Assembly: GCA_963402885.1 (NCBI GenBank)
Contig: OY727093.1
Location: 11,481,501 to 11,545,500, forward strand
Reading direction: 5' to 3'
Source: Antedon bifida
Lineage: Eukaryota; Echinodermata; Crinoidea; Comatulida; Antedonidae
Length of the DNA: 64,000 nucleotides
Position numbers and translations under genes: made by a program. Each line of letters begins with the position of its first letter. Positions within the stretch are counted from its first letter, which is position 1. Below the pieces are notes generated by a model. That model was not told the DNA's origin and made no database searches. It saw only the letters and a program-made list of their open reading frames with translations. This document shows, piece by piece, positions 1 through 13,112 of this stretch.

Positions 1-122
1 AATTTTATTCGGATTGTATCACTCTACTGCGGTAATTCTTCCGTTACTCTGAAACGAAACAAGGTAATTTAAAATTACTTTCGTGACGTGACGCATATAT
101 CGTAAATCTTCTAATTGTAACC

Positions 123-560
123 CTGGGTTATTATTCTTTGATTGCTTTTTAGGGTGGATTACTATTAGAAAGGGGGTTACTATTAGAGTAGTGGGTTATT
201 ATTACTAATCTTAAATTAGGCACCTGAAAATAGTAACCCATCCTAATTTTTCTGGTTAGCAAATCATAGCAAAATAATAAAAGAGTACGAATAAATAAAT
301 TTGTTTGAACAAAAACACTCAATCCTCCCGAGGTCAACATGTATTATTTCCTTATTTTCAAAATACGGCTGCATCATAAACGACCAGTCTTCATAAAGTC
401 ATTTTGTCAATAGTTTTTGTGACTCTAATATTAACCCCCATGGGTTACTATTAGAGTAGTGGGTTATTATTATATAGATTGACTTATAAGGTGGGTTACT
501 ACTAGAAGGGGGGTTACTATTATAGTGTGGGTTACTATTAGAAGATTTACGGTAATCATG
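123..560. repeat. Degenerate GGGTTACTATTAGA minisatellite
   Basis: Many variants of the 14-base motif GGGTTACTATTAGA or GGGTTATTATTA occur in two clusters, about 123-240 and 430-555. They are separated by about 190 bases of unrelated AT-rich sequence. Read on the other strand these give spurious open frames rich in Ser-Asn-Pro, which are repeat artefacts and not genes. I see no coding sequence here. Confidence 0.7.
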
Positions 561-664
561 CGCAACAGCAAGCAACAACATAATTAATAATTCAATATTA
601 ACAATTAAATAAAAATATGTATAATTTTACCGATAGAAGCACTTAAATTAAACATATTCTTTAC

Positions 665-747
665 GTTGGTCCATGTAAAGCTTCCATCTTGTATCAGAGG
701 TAACAGCAAACGATGGTTACTGTATTTTTGATTCAATATAAATAATA
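665..747 (+). repeat. Dispersed repeat, copy 1 of 2
   Basis: About 83 bases beginning GTTGGTCCATGTAAAG and running through a CAGAGGTAACAGCAAACG core to TATAAATAAT. It recurs in the same orientation at 2212-2293 with roughly 90 percent identity by eye. The two copies flank the transposon cluster at 950-2060. No coding potential is seen. Confidence 0.65.
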
Positions 748-957
748 GATTAAAAGAATCCCGTATGATGTCCTTACCCGTATCCTGGTCTCTATACAAT
801 CCCGGGGTTGACTTATAGGAATCCGAGTCTTCTTTTAAAAGCCTCTAGAAAATTATGATCGAATTTTATATTAGTATTTATTTTCGTACAATGTTTATAT
901 TATTATTATCATTATAGTACAATAAACACACATTAATTTTAGGTACGCATGTTATTT

Positions 958-1108
958 CACTAAAGCTCTATCTACACTATCAAACTAGTTTGACAAAAAA
1001 GTGTGATGTTCCCAAATATGGTAGTGATATGTCAAAATATGGCAGTGATATGACATCATCATGTCCATGGGCACATCACATTTAGTTATGGTTGTTGTGG
1101 TAAACGGA
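958..1108 (+). mobile_element. Short MITE-like repeat, copy 1
   Basis: A unit starting CTAAAGCTCTATCTACAC. It contains the palindrome TCAAACTAGTTTGA, then ATATGGTAGTGATATG-type motifs and a GTCCATGGGCACATCACA end. A second copy starts at 1111 in the same orientation, and a diverged partial copy sits in a ZO-gene intron near 30385-30453. The spread of copies and the palindromic start suggest a non-autonomous DNA element. The superfamily is unknown. Confidence 0.55.
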
Positions 1109-1110
1109 GA

Positions 1111-2058
1111 CTAAAGCTCCGTCTACACTTTAAAATAGTTTGACAAAAATAGTGTGATGTGCTAAAATATGGGGGTGTCTAGAAAACTCAGATCTCAGAT
1201 ATATCTCAGCTTTCTAGATCTAGAAAACTCAGATATCAAGATCTGAGTTTTCTAGTTCCAAAATGGAACTAGAAAACCCAGATCATCAAATGGATCGTTC
1301 CATTATTATCAGAGGGTAGCTTGTTTGAAATACTACAGTATTATACGTTTTCTTACTAATAATAATAATTATTGTAACTTGTAGTAGCGGCCTATGTTAA
1401 ATCATAAAGAAATACAGTATACACCTTTTAAAATGTAGGCTTAGCATTTAGGTCTAGCCTAGCTAAGCAAACTCAATTCAAGGCTCAACGTGTGGGCGCT
1501 ATCGCGATGTATCGCGAGGAGTAGGCCTGGCCCGGGTACTAAGCTAGAAGTGGTCAACTCGTACCCAAAATAACTCGTACATATTCCCAACTTGGCTAAC
1601 TCGTACCTCAACCAACTCGTACCCACACCAACTCGTACATACCTAATGTTTAAGCCTACATTTTAACGGTAACGTGCACTGTATTTTCTTTATGATTTAA
1701 GCCGTAGGCCGCTTATACATCGCTTATACATGTTACAATATTAGTAAGAAAACGTACACAGTAATCAGTTTCAATAATACTCTAGTATTTCAAATGACCT
1801 ACCTTCTGATTAATAATGGAATGATCCAAATGACCTACCAACCAATCATATGATGATCTGAGTTTTCTAGTTCCATTTTAATTGGAACTAGAAAACTCAG
1901 ATATTGATATCTGAGTTTTCTAGATCTAGAAAAGTCAGATATCTGAGTTTTCTAGATCTAGAAAACTCAGATATATCTGAGATCTGAGTTTTCTAGACAC
2001 CCACAATATGGTAGTGATATGACGTCATCGTGTCCACGTGCTCATCCCATTTTTTGTC
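1111..2058 (+). mobile_element. Short MITE-like repeat, copy 2, split by an insertion
   Basis: The second tandem copy of the repeat at 958-1108. Its left part is 1111-1172 and its right part is 2003-2058. The 830-bp foldback element at 1173-2002 sits inside it, interrupting the phrase that reads ATATGGTAGTGATATG in copy 1. The intact first copy lets the insertion point be fixed to the base. The right part contains a TGACGTCA palindrome. Confidence 0.6.
1173..2002. mobile_element. Foldback Mutator-like element (830 bp)
   Basis: The ends are GGGTGTCTAGAAAACTCAGA and its reverse complement. They are flanked by AAAATATGG (1164-1172) and ACAATATGG (2003-2011), a 9-bp target duplication with one mismatch. 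The inverted arms are very long, roughly 1173-1445 against 1655-2002. They are built from repeated TCTAGAAAACTCAGATAT palindromes. The centre (about 1556-1650) holds five or so spaced copies of AACTCGTACC. Nine-bp duplications and long arms fit the Mutator superfamily. There is no transposase inside, so it is non-autonomous. Confidence 0.75.
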
Positions 2059-2211
2059 ACATAAAGCTTTAGAATAGGTTTAAATTAGTGAAGATGAGAA
2101 GTACTCAGGCGGGTAAGAAGCCCTCTATTCTTCTTCACCTTCTCATCCACCCTCGAATCATATAAGCGATGTTGGCAATTAAGTGCAGAACTTAAATATG
2201 AACCTCTTTAT

Positions 2212-2293
2212 GTCGGTCTATGTAAAGCGTCTATCTATTATCAGAGGTAACAGCAAACGATGGTTACTGTATTTTTGATATAATATAAATAAT
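2212..2293 (+). repeat. Dispersed repeat, copy 2 of 2
   Basis: Second direct copy of the unit at 665-747. It shares the uninterrupted core CAGAGGTAACAGCAAACG and the following GGTTACTGTATTTTTGAT. It is flanked on both sides by short copies of AGAACTTAAATA. It may be a segment duplicated around the intervening mobile elements. Confidence 0.65.
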
Positions 2294-2299
2294 TCTAGA

Positions 2300-5200
2300 A
2301 CTTAAATAAGAACTTCTGAACCTTAGAGGTGAAAAATGCATCAGAGATGTTCCACTACCAGAAGCATCAAAAGATTACTTCTCAAGGTCTGCACATAACG
2401 TAATTATAATGAAGATCATATCAATGTATAACACGGATTTCATCAGTGTGATCTTAAACGGCTTTTAATATTAGCAGCGTAACTCTTCTACATAACCTCC
2501 CTTATTGTTGACCCGTTAAGTGTAATTGTATATTACTTTATAGAAATTGTCTTAATTAACTAGCACGCTATGACTTGTTAGTAATTACGCCACTTAATCA
2601 GTTGTCATGAAGTACAACATGCTGGATTACAGACGCATAAACGTAAATCTACATAATGGTTCCAGACGTGACGTAATTGACAGTAAAGATATACGTACCT
2701 TGGTTATGTAGTTCCTTTGGTTTTGAAGTTGTATATCTGAAACTAGAATCAAACATCTGAATGTATTAATAATACAAAAATAGAAAAATAAAGGTGCATT
2801 CTTTCAAAATTTACCATAGAATTATTTATTTAGTTAATTTATTACTATCTCTAACACTATTATCACCATCCACATTAATAATTATTGTATAATAATAATA
2901 TAATAATAATTTTTATATTAGTAACAGCGTTGTTGTTATTTGATTTCACTTCTATCCAATCGTGTAAGTGTGGATAATGTATAGACCTAACCGGTGTAAG
3001 GCAACGACTGAAGCTATATGTGACCGATTTTGAGAAGACATTCAAAAACACTAATATACAAAATCAAATGTAACATATTTACTATCACTCGTCACTGGCA
3101 CAGAAACCGGGGGAGGGGTACCTCCTACCTTTTAAGATTATTATTAGATGATCCCCCTCAACCCATTCGGCGACAAACGCACACACTTAACAACCTTAGG
3201 TTTTTCTTCTCAAAATCCTGGTACAGATCCCCAATAATCAAAACGGATCCGCGTCCTTGTCATCAGTATTCCTTAAATAATAAATTGTCTATTTTCTGTC
3301 ATTGTCGTCATCATCATTGTCATCGTGTCGTCACTGAACTGGTAGTGGTAGCAATTACCGTATCGTAAACAAATTGCAAAGGGACTTGAATATCAATGAC
3401 GTTTTATTTAACTGTGTATTGGCATTACACTAGCGCCGAGTCAATCAGTAAGTGAATGATGTATAGACGTGTTGTAATTACGGTTATATTACTTACTAAT
3501 AATTAATAACCAAGGTAAGTGTTTATAGGTATAATGTAGCCATTGTTACACGAAATATATTAATCCCTGACAGCAAATTTAAAAATGGACATGCAAAAAT
3601 GTCTCGGGCCATTTATTGTGGTTTCGCGGGGTCGCGGCGATTTCGTCAACCTTAACAATAATCCTCTAATGTGTAGGGAAGGAAGAAGGAGGTTCTGTAT
3701 TGCGGTATTACTCAATAAAATAATTATATTATAGGCGAATAAAATATGAACATCTTCTCAATTCAGTTTAAAGGTTTTTGAGTTACATCAAGAAAAGTAT
3801 AAAATACTCTTATGAATAACTTAAAACATAAATCAAGGTATATCATTACATTTAAGGTTCGACACATTATTCATTCACCGTAATTTGCATATTTCCAGAG
3901 TCGAATATCAGAAAAATATTTTACATTTATTATTGAAAAATCATATTACTGTTAGACTGCAAACTTTATATTTAATAAGGCATCACGTGTTTCTACAAAC
4001 GTCTTTGACAAACATTGCTTCGTATTTACCCTGTAAATCGTATAGTGTTGTCATTGTGGGCGTATAAAGTTACTTTAAATGGATCTTTCAAGGAAACATT
4101 ATAAGAATTCGTACGATTAATAACAGAAATAACATCAATAGAAACGAAATCAGTTTCAAGTTTGAACCTGTGTCTTTCTTTAAAAAAATACTGTTGCTTC
4201 TATGAAGATTAGTTCGATTATCAGTATCCAATAAAGCAATGAATTGCAGTCATTGTAAATGATAAATGTACCAAATCAACAATTAGGCCTCTATATTATA
4301 TCATACATTGAAAAAATCACGTCCCTAAATACAAAAAAACTAACCTTTTCTTTAACGAATTACAATCTCCACTAACTATAAATAATAACTGTCTACAAAT
4401 CTTTCTTTTTCTTGAAAATGAAGATTTACATGGAAACTAAGTCTGTAGTTATTGTATGTTTTATGTTTAAATTCCAGTTGGGCGTTTCGATTTTTGTCTG
4501 CTGGAAGTATTTATATGGAACGCTATAACCTAGACTAACCAACATGCAAACATTATAATACTTACCACTTCTTTTGCCACTTCTTTTGGAAGTAAGGCAT
4601 CTCAAAGTACACCTCGGTTTCTGCTTACATATTCTGGCGCATGATGATTGGCCGTTGGCTTCTAAAAGGATACATCTTAAAGTTATAGATCGAAAAAACT
4701 TTTGCATTAAAAAAATAATTTATCACAAAAAACAAACGTTGTTTGGAAGTAAGGCAGTTCAATATATACAATACGGTCTATTCTTACTTACACTTCTTTC
4801 GAATTCACATAAAGTTGGTCACTTTTATAGAATACGTTTGTATTTACCTATATCATAATGGATGGTATTAGTAATTCAGTATTACCGTTTATAGTGATTT
4901 TTGTTTCAACTGGAGGACGTCAGAATGGTAATTATATATACCTATTACGTGGGATTATCATCATGTTGAAAGCCCAATAAAACGGGTATTGAATTTCGAT
5001 TTTGAAATAAATCACTTGCTATAAACGTAAAATATAAATGAAAAGCAGCGAAAGATTTAAACACGATTATACTTTAAATCCAAATCTGTTCATACATACT
5101 GTTATATTTCATTGTTTATTTCTGCCTCAAGCTCCGATTTTTTTGGAGTGGGTTTTGAAAGTTGTTTCTAATAGCATAGTACAAACATAAATCATTTTGA

Positions 5201-7005
5201 AAGTTTGCCCTGTTTCGTCATAAAACTCGTTCTCATGACTGAATAAATAAACGACATACATATCAAAGTATTTAGTAATACACGATTTGTTAGTTATTGA
5301 AACCTGTAGGAAAAATTCAATGCAATTTAATTTGTTAGTTGTTTCCTTTTTATTTGGTACTGATGTGCTATGCCGCACACATTGTTTTAAGACACCTCCA
5401 ATAGAGGCGAGTTTAACACAGTCAGCTATTCAACGAATAGAACTACAATGATGAATGTTTCCGATTAATAAAGGATAAAAAACGACAATCAATGTTTGTA
5501 AACCTATAAAGAGTAATACCTTTTCCGATATGTGCAACTCATTTTAAATACCGTAACATTTTCTCCATTCTATATTTTAAAGCATCAATGTTTTCAGCTA
5601 TAAAATTGTCATAAATACTTTCCAGCCTATTATGCGGTAAGAAATAGAATAAGAAATACTCTGCTGCAATAAAGTTACCAAAACATTTAGAACAAATAAA
5701 AACTGGAAATTAAGCGTTTTAGTTTGGAAGTGCCAACTAATAAAGCCGCCCGAATTTATGAATATGATAAAAGCAGATTAAGAGTTATCGATCAATCTCC
5801 TTAATATTACACGAAGTTCCATTTATAGAAACATAATATGGTTTTCGTGATTTCATAGAAGAAGGAAGTCATAGCTCGGTAAATATGGTCTACACGATGT
5901 ACCATGTTTCCGATATACCATTATTGTAAAGGAGTGGTTGATTAAGAATGGTTGATTAAGTTTAGGTATGTAGTTCGTTCATCAATATGTTTGATACTTC
6001 GAATATTATAGTGAAGGAAAGAATAGCCAATATTATGTTTTAGTTTCTTTACAGATTCATTCAAATCATAATGGACTCCTATTAGAACATGTCTCGCATT
6101 TAGCTTATATCTGAGACTATATTCGATGAATTCGTGTTCATTATTACCTATAGATATTGAATAAAATAGTATATCCATTGGATTAGATATTTCGTTTTCA
6201 TTATCATTAGCTGTACTGTTATCCATGCTTTGATGTTGCATGTTTATTGATTGATATTAGTCTATAAAAATATTTATTTTATCAATTAATATAATATAAT
6301 ATTTTTGCTTATGGCTAATACTTAACTTCAGTTACAATACATTTCTGAATTTCAGTTAGCTTACAATAGTTATAGGCCTACCCAATATGAGTAAGATAAA
6401 TTTTATGATTTATAATCAACATAAAATGGCATAGAAAAGTTTATTTAAAATCTCAACAGTTAATTAAGCAACAAACACAAAAGATTTCAAAATTATTTGA
6501 TTTAACTTCATATAACTGAACAACATCAGCGTAAATAAGTTATCAGATTAGTATCTATTGTCTAACTAAAACATAATAATAAAAAAAATACCTGTTGTAA
6601 CTGACAGAATAAGAACCATAATTAAAGCTACTAGACACAGTCGACACGGCGTTAATCTGTTCATGTTGTGCTATACCAGAATATCGCCACTAAACTTGCA
6701 ACTCCTCGTCAATGTTCTGCTGAAATCTGACTTTACGTTGCGCTTACTTTATGTTTATCATAACTCGTTGTGTATATCACTCCGCGGCGGTAATCACGAT
6801 CCATTGAGTTACTACTCTAAATTAATATTGAATTACCACGCACGATTCTTAAACAATTATTAGTTGCTGAGAAAGAACTTCATTTTAAGTATTTTCAGAC
6901 AACTTTAATCTTTTTATTTTAATATTTAAAATTCACTGAATGCAAAGAAAGAGAATAATTAAGTGAATTGTTTAACTTCACATATTTCTTTTCTACTGTC
7001 GTAAT
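2300..7005. other. AT-rich stretch without recognised genes
   Basis: I found no exon-like sequence, RNA gene or element with clear ends in this interval. Short open frames occur on both strands, the longest about 110 codons. None has flanking splice sites, family resemblance or a codon pattern unlike the AT-rich background. A purine/pyrimidine-biased patch at 3100-3350 is only low complexity. Confidence 0.5.
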
Positions 7006-7264
7006 GTAACACTCTAACCTCAGGTCAACAACCCTTTTTCACTATTTCTCCCTACAGGATGTGTGTTATAGGATAGTGAACAAAGAGTACCTGGGGATAG
7101 AAAGCATTCCTAGTGGTTTCTTTCTATCCCTAGGTACTCTATGTTCACTATCCTATAACCCACATCCTTAATCAATTACTGTTTCCTCATCATCATGGAA
7201 TGTTAATAGATGGAGTAGGGAGAAATAGTGAAAAAGGGTTGTTGACCTGAGGTTAGAGTGTTAC
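7006..7264. mobile_element. Foldback element with two nested inverted repeats
   Basis: The outer arms, 7006-7055 and 7215-7264, are perfect 50-bp inverted repeats ending GTAACACTCTAACC. The inner arms, 7056-7104 and 7120-7168, are 49 bp each with three mismatches around a 15-base loop. The left arms abut, but on the right 46 unpaired bases (7169-7214) separate inner from outer arm. Together they would form a long hairpin. This is a non-autonomous foldback or MITE. I could not define a target duplication with confidence. Confidence 0.75.
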
Positions 7265-7834
7265 AGTAACACACGGTAACCCGGTACACGGATGGTGCAT
7301 CAGGTAAGGGCGGCCTTATGTTATTAAATTAAATTCACATTTATTTAAATTATGATCATGCATACAAATTTCATTAATGATTGCTAAGGATTTTGCACTG
7401 GGAAGATTTGAGTCCATTTTACATAGACAACTGTAAGATGATGTTGATGTCATTCCTATTAATAAAACAAATGTCACTATATTGTTAGTACTCGAATTAA
7501 GTACTATAACTCTTGCCAGCATTTTGATTGTCATTTTTATCATCGATATCATAAAATATCATCTATTTAACTTTGGATACAGCATATTCATCATCATTGT
7601 TGTTCAGTTCTGAACCAATAATAAAACATATTACTACCAAATTATACCATAAACTATACTAATGGGCAGTCCAACAATATTTTATTGGTAACATTTAAAA
7701 ATCAATTGTCGATTTAAAACCTACAGCCAAGAGAGTACGAACGACTAAAAGCGATCTATTTACGTCAAAAGTGTCGAGCGCAGATGATGGATTGTAAATT
7801 CCTTTTATTAGTCGCGTGGACGCGACTCTATAGT

Positions 7835-7884
7835 TCACTATGTCGGTCGGTCGGTCTGTCGGTCTGTCGATCTGTCTGTCGGTC
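7835..7884 (+). repeat. GTCG/GTCT microsatellite
   Basis: An imperfect tetranucleotide run of GTCG and GTCT units, just after a small hairpin with arms AGTCGCGT and ACGCGACT at 7811-7830. A related CACGCGACTTATGG phrase follows near 7990. The block looks like part of an interspersed repeat, but its ends cannot be set. Confidence 0.55.
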
Positions 7885-8245
7885 CGGTATCACTATGCGT
7901 TTTATCGCTTTTCTGTACATTTTGAACTGTTTTGATGTACAGAAAAGTTTTAAAGTACATTACCTTTTGAAAGTTCATTTTTTTCTGAGAGCACGCGACT
8001 TATGGCTGTTGGCCTTGTTATATACAGATTTAGGAATGACAGTTTTGTCCAGTGTTGATAATTTTAGTTTAGTACCACGATGAGTGTTTTAATAGTTGAA
8101 CAGACTAATGATTATCTCTTTACAGTGTTACTTTTCAATTTCTCAATTAATTTCAATTAATTGATATTGACACGTCTCACAAACAAAAATGAATGGTCGC
8201 TTGAAACTTAAAACAACAGTACGGTAGGACTAAATGCCCCCACAG

Positions 8246-10272
<2,027 letters not shown>

Positions 10273-10405
10273 AACCCCTATCATCCATTACAATTTCACA
10301 AAAACGGATCGGACGACAACCCCTATCATCCATTATAATTTCACAAAAACAGGATCGGACGACAACCGCTATTATTCATTACAATTTCACAACAACGGAT
10401 CGGAT
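10273..10405 (+). repeat. 45-bp tandem repeat, three copies
   Basis: Three head-to-tail copies starting at 10273, 10318 and 10364. The unit runs AACCCCTATCATCCATTA, then CAATTTCACAAAAACGGATC. The third copy is more diverged and slightly short. A 45-base period keeps frame, so an open frame crosses the array. There is no other sign of coding. Confidence 0.85.
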
Positions 10406-11116
10406 ATTTGTAGGCCTACATTTTTTAACTAGTACCGAAATCGGGGGAAAGATAAACAAAAAATGATTGCAACCATACATTGTGGTTGGCAAAAAATTCG
10501 AGGTACTGTACCTGATTACAAATGGCGGCAGGCAATAATATGAGCATACGATGACAACTACCTGACAATTGGGCTGGATCAGACTGTTTTTCTTCCAGTG
10601 AAGCGCACATGAATCTGAGGTGCTTTAACTATTCGGTCACGCCCTTCTTCTTTAAAATCATTTGCATAATTATTTTCGCCCCCTGGATTTGTTTGTTGCG
10701 GGTTTTACATAAACACCTGCGTCACAAAACCGATTTAACTGGTTGAAATTATTGTAACGTATGTACGAAAAATTTGCGTCATTGCATGTCAATTTACTTA
10801 AATTTTAAAAATAATGCCATTCAAATACGTCACTGGTACAGTTCCAATATTTATTAAAACCAAAATCGCAGAACAAAAAAAGAGCATTATCTTTAAAAAT
10901 ACAATCCAGCAATGACAGTTGGGCAAGACAAAATCTTACAAAGGCAACATCTAATATTATACTTTATGTAATAAAAAAAAATTATAGTTATACGCCAACA
11001 TATTAGTAGTCCAAATTTTCTTCTAATCACAATATCTTTCTTGGTTAAACAAAACAAAAATTTATACAATACAGCGATTTTCATTACCAGATTATAAAAG
11101 GTGGGAATATTGAAAC

Positions 11117-11122
11117 ATTTAT
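11117..11122 (-). promoter_or_regulatory. Candidate polyadenylation signal of the SAFB-like gene
   Basis: The minus strand reads AATAAA here, about 70 bases beyond the stop codon at 11191. This is the nearest canonical signal after the stop. AT-rich DNA gives many chance matches, so transcript ends are needed to confirm it. Confidence 0.35.
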
Positions 11123-11190
11123 TGATTTAATTGATCTAAGCAGAATTTTATAAACATTATTTCCAACAAGCCTCATAACGTTTTAAGAAA

Positions 11191-13112
11191 TTAATACCTT
11201 TGTCCCCTCTGTCCTCCACCAAAACCAACATCACCTTGATGTGGTCGACTTCGATCAATACCAAAATTACTACCGCCTGTAGCTAATGGAATGGGATTCA
11301 TCATATTACCACCATACATGCCACCAGCTATGTTTCCAGGTTGTTGCATGTTAGGCCCACCACCACCCATGTACCCCCCACTTGGCCGGGTCTGCAACGA
11401 TTGATTAATTGGTGCAGACAATTGTGACATGTTTCCTTGATTCATTGGTCCACCAACCAAACCAGCTCCTGTATTTGGCCATCGTTCAACTGCTCTATTC
11501 ATCAAGTTGTTATCAAGGTTATTCTGCGGCCAATTACTGTCAGGCTGTCGTGGACCCTGACCTAGTAAGCCACCGATAGCATGAACTGAATTATTATCTT
11601 CACGTCCACTTCTATCGCGATTATTTGCACGATCGTATTCCATTCTTGCAGAGTATTGTTGATTACGATCTCTGTTGAAATCACGCCTATCATTTTCCCG
11701 TAGCTCTACGTGTCTCTCATTTCCAGTTACTCTTCTATCTGACCTTTGACCACCAGATTCTCTGACTTGACCACTGGCACGCTCTGCTTTCCAATCAGGT
11801 CGAACATTAGTTGAAGCATCTCTGGCAGTATCGGTCCTATTGCTTGGACGTCCACTTGTTTCTTCACGACTTGCTGCACCACGACGATGTTCATTGGCAT
11901 GGTGTGTCTGATTACTACGATCTCTCTCTTGTGCATTTCTCTGTGGCTCTCGTCTCTCCCTATTTTCATGTGTTCTGGCACGAGTTTCGGTACTACTGGT
12001 ATGAGACTTATCAGTTGGATATCTAGAATCCCTGCCAGTGGTAGCAGCAGTTTGTCTTCTTTGAGTATCACGCTCTCTACCTCCGGCAACTACTCGTCGT
12101 TCATCTCTTGGCGATCTTCTAGGGGCTGTAGTATTTGTTTCTCTTCGTGGATGTGCATTTTCACGCCTTCGAGACTGGTCAGTAGCACGGAAATCCTCAC
12201 GTCTATTAGCAGCATTCGCTTCTCTGCGAACTGGATCAGTTCGTCTGTTGATCTCTTCACGTCTGTTCCTGTTATCTCTGTTCAAATTGTCATCACGTCT
12301 AGAATCATCACGCCTTGTTTGGTCATCTCTAAAGCGACCAACTCCTTGACCAGTAAACTTTGTAACCTGAAGATCTTCTCGCCTCATCTGCTCATTACCT
12401 CGTCTGTCATACCTCTCTACACGTCTTTCCATGTGAGAATTGTCACCAACTCTGGAAGAATTCCACATATTTCCATCATTCATATCCGGTCTGTTGAAGT
12501 CGTCTAAGCCACCAGGTCGACTTCTTTTGTTATCGTGCCAGTATGGATCAGCATCTCGGACTGGAGGAGCTCGACTGTCGAGAGTTCTTTTCAAATTGGC
12601 TCTTCTTTCCTGCTCTTGTCTAACTTGCATTTCTAACCTACGCTGTTCTTCACGTTCACGCTCTAACCTCTGTTCTTCTCTAATGCGCTCTTGTTGTAAC
12701 CTAAGTCGTTCACGTTCCAGTCTATCTCTTTCCAACTTTTCTCTTTCCAATCGTTGCCTTTCAAGTTCTAATTGCTGCCTCTCGCGTTGAATCTTCATCT
12801 CTTCTTCTCTATGCTGTCTTCTTAGAATTTCTCGTTCTCTTCTCAAAGCATTTTCTCTGTCACGCATTCTACGGCGTTCTTTTTCCCTCATCTCACGTTC
12901 TCGCTGGCGTTGACGTTCCCTCTCTCGCTGTTCTTTAATTTTATCTAATGACAGCACATCCTTCTTCTCCTTTGAATCTTTCCTATCTTTTTCGCCTTTA
13001 TCTGCACTGACTGATGACTTTCCACCTGTTCTGTCTTTACTGGCATCCCTTTTATTCCCTGGACTTTTAGAAGAGCTTCCTTCCTTTTTTTCACTTTTCC
13101 CATCGGATTTAC
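11191..13112 (-). CDS. SAFB: SAFB-like exon 12: Arg/Glu-rich coil and C-terminus
   Basis: A 1,922-nt terminal exon with acceptor TTTTTTTAG at 13113 and stop TAA at 11191-11193. It opens [18 protein letters not shown], then gives a roughly 140-residue Arg/Glu/Gln-rich helix (units such as [20 protein letters not shown]). Next is a long Arg/Asp/Asn/Glu-rich region with RRDD and RRE repeats, and last a Gly/Met/Pro/Gln tail ending GGGQRGQRY. The RE-rich coil and the RG-containing tail are SAFB/SLTM hallmarks. Long open frames on the other strand and frame are compositional shadows. Confidence 0.92.

Noticed and set aside
3030-3368. 112-codon plus-strand open frame
   Set aside because: His/Arg-rich and low complexity at the end, with no recognisable motif or gene context.
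5942-6241. 99-codon minus-strand open frame starting MQHQSMDNST
   Set aside because: It looks somewhat protein-like, but there are no splice sites, homology cue or compositional change. A chance frame in AT-rich DNA is more likely.
11811-12790. Several long open frames on the plus strand and other minus frames
   Set aside because: They overlie the Arg/Glu-rich last exon of the SAFB-like gene. Repetitive charged codons keep other frames open, and these translations have no domain or splice context.
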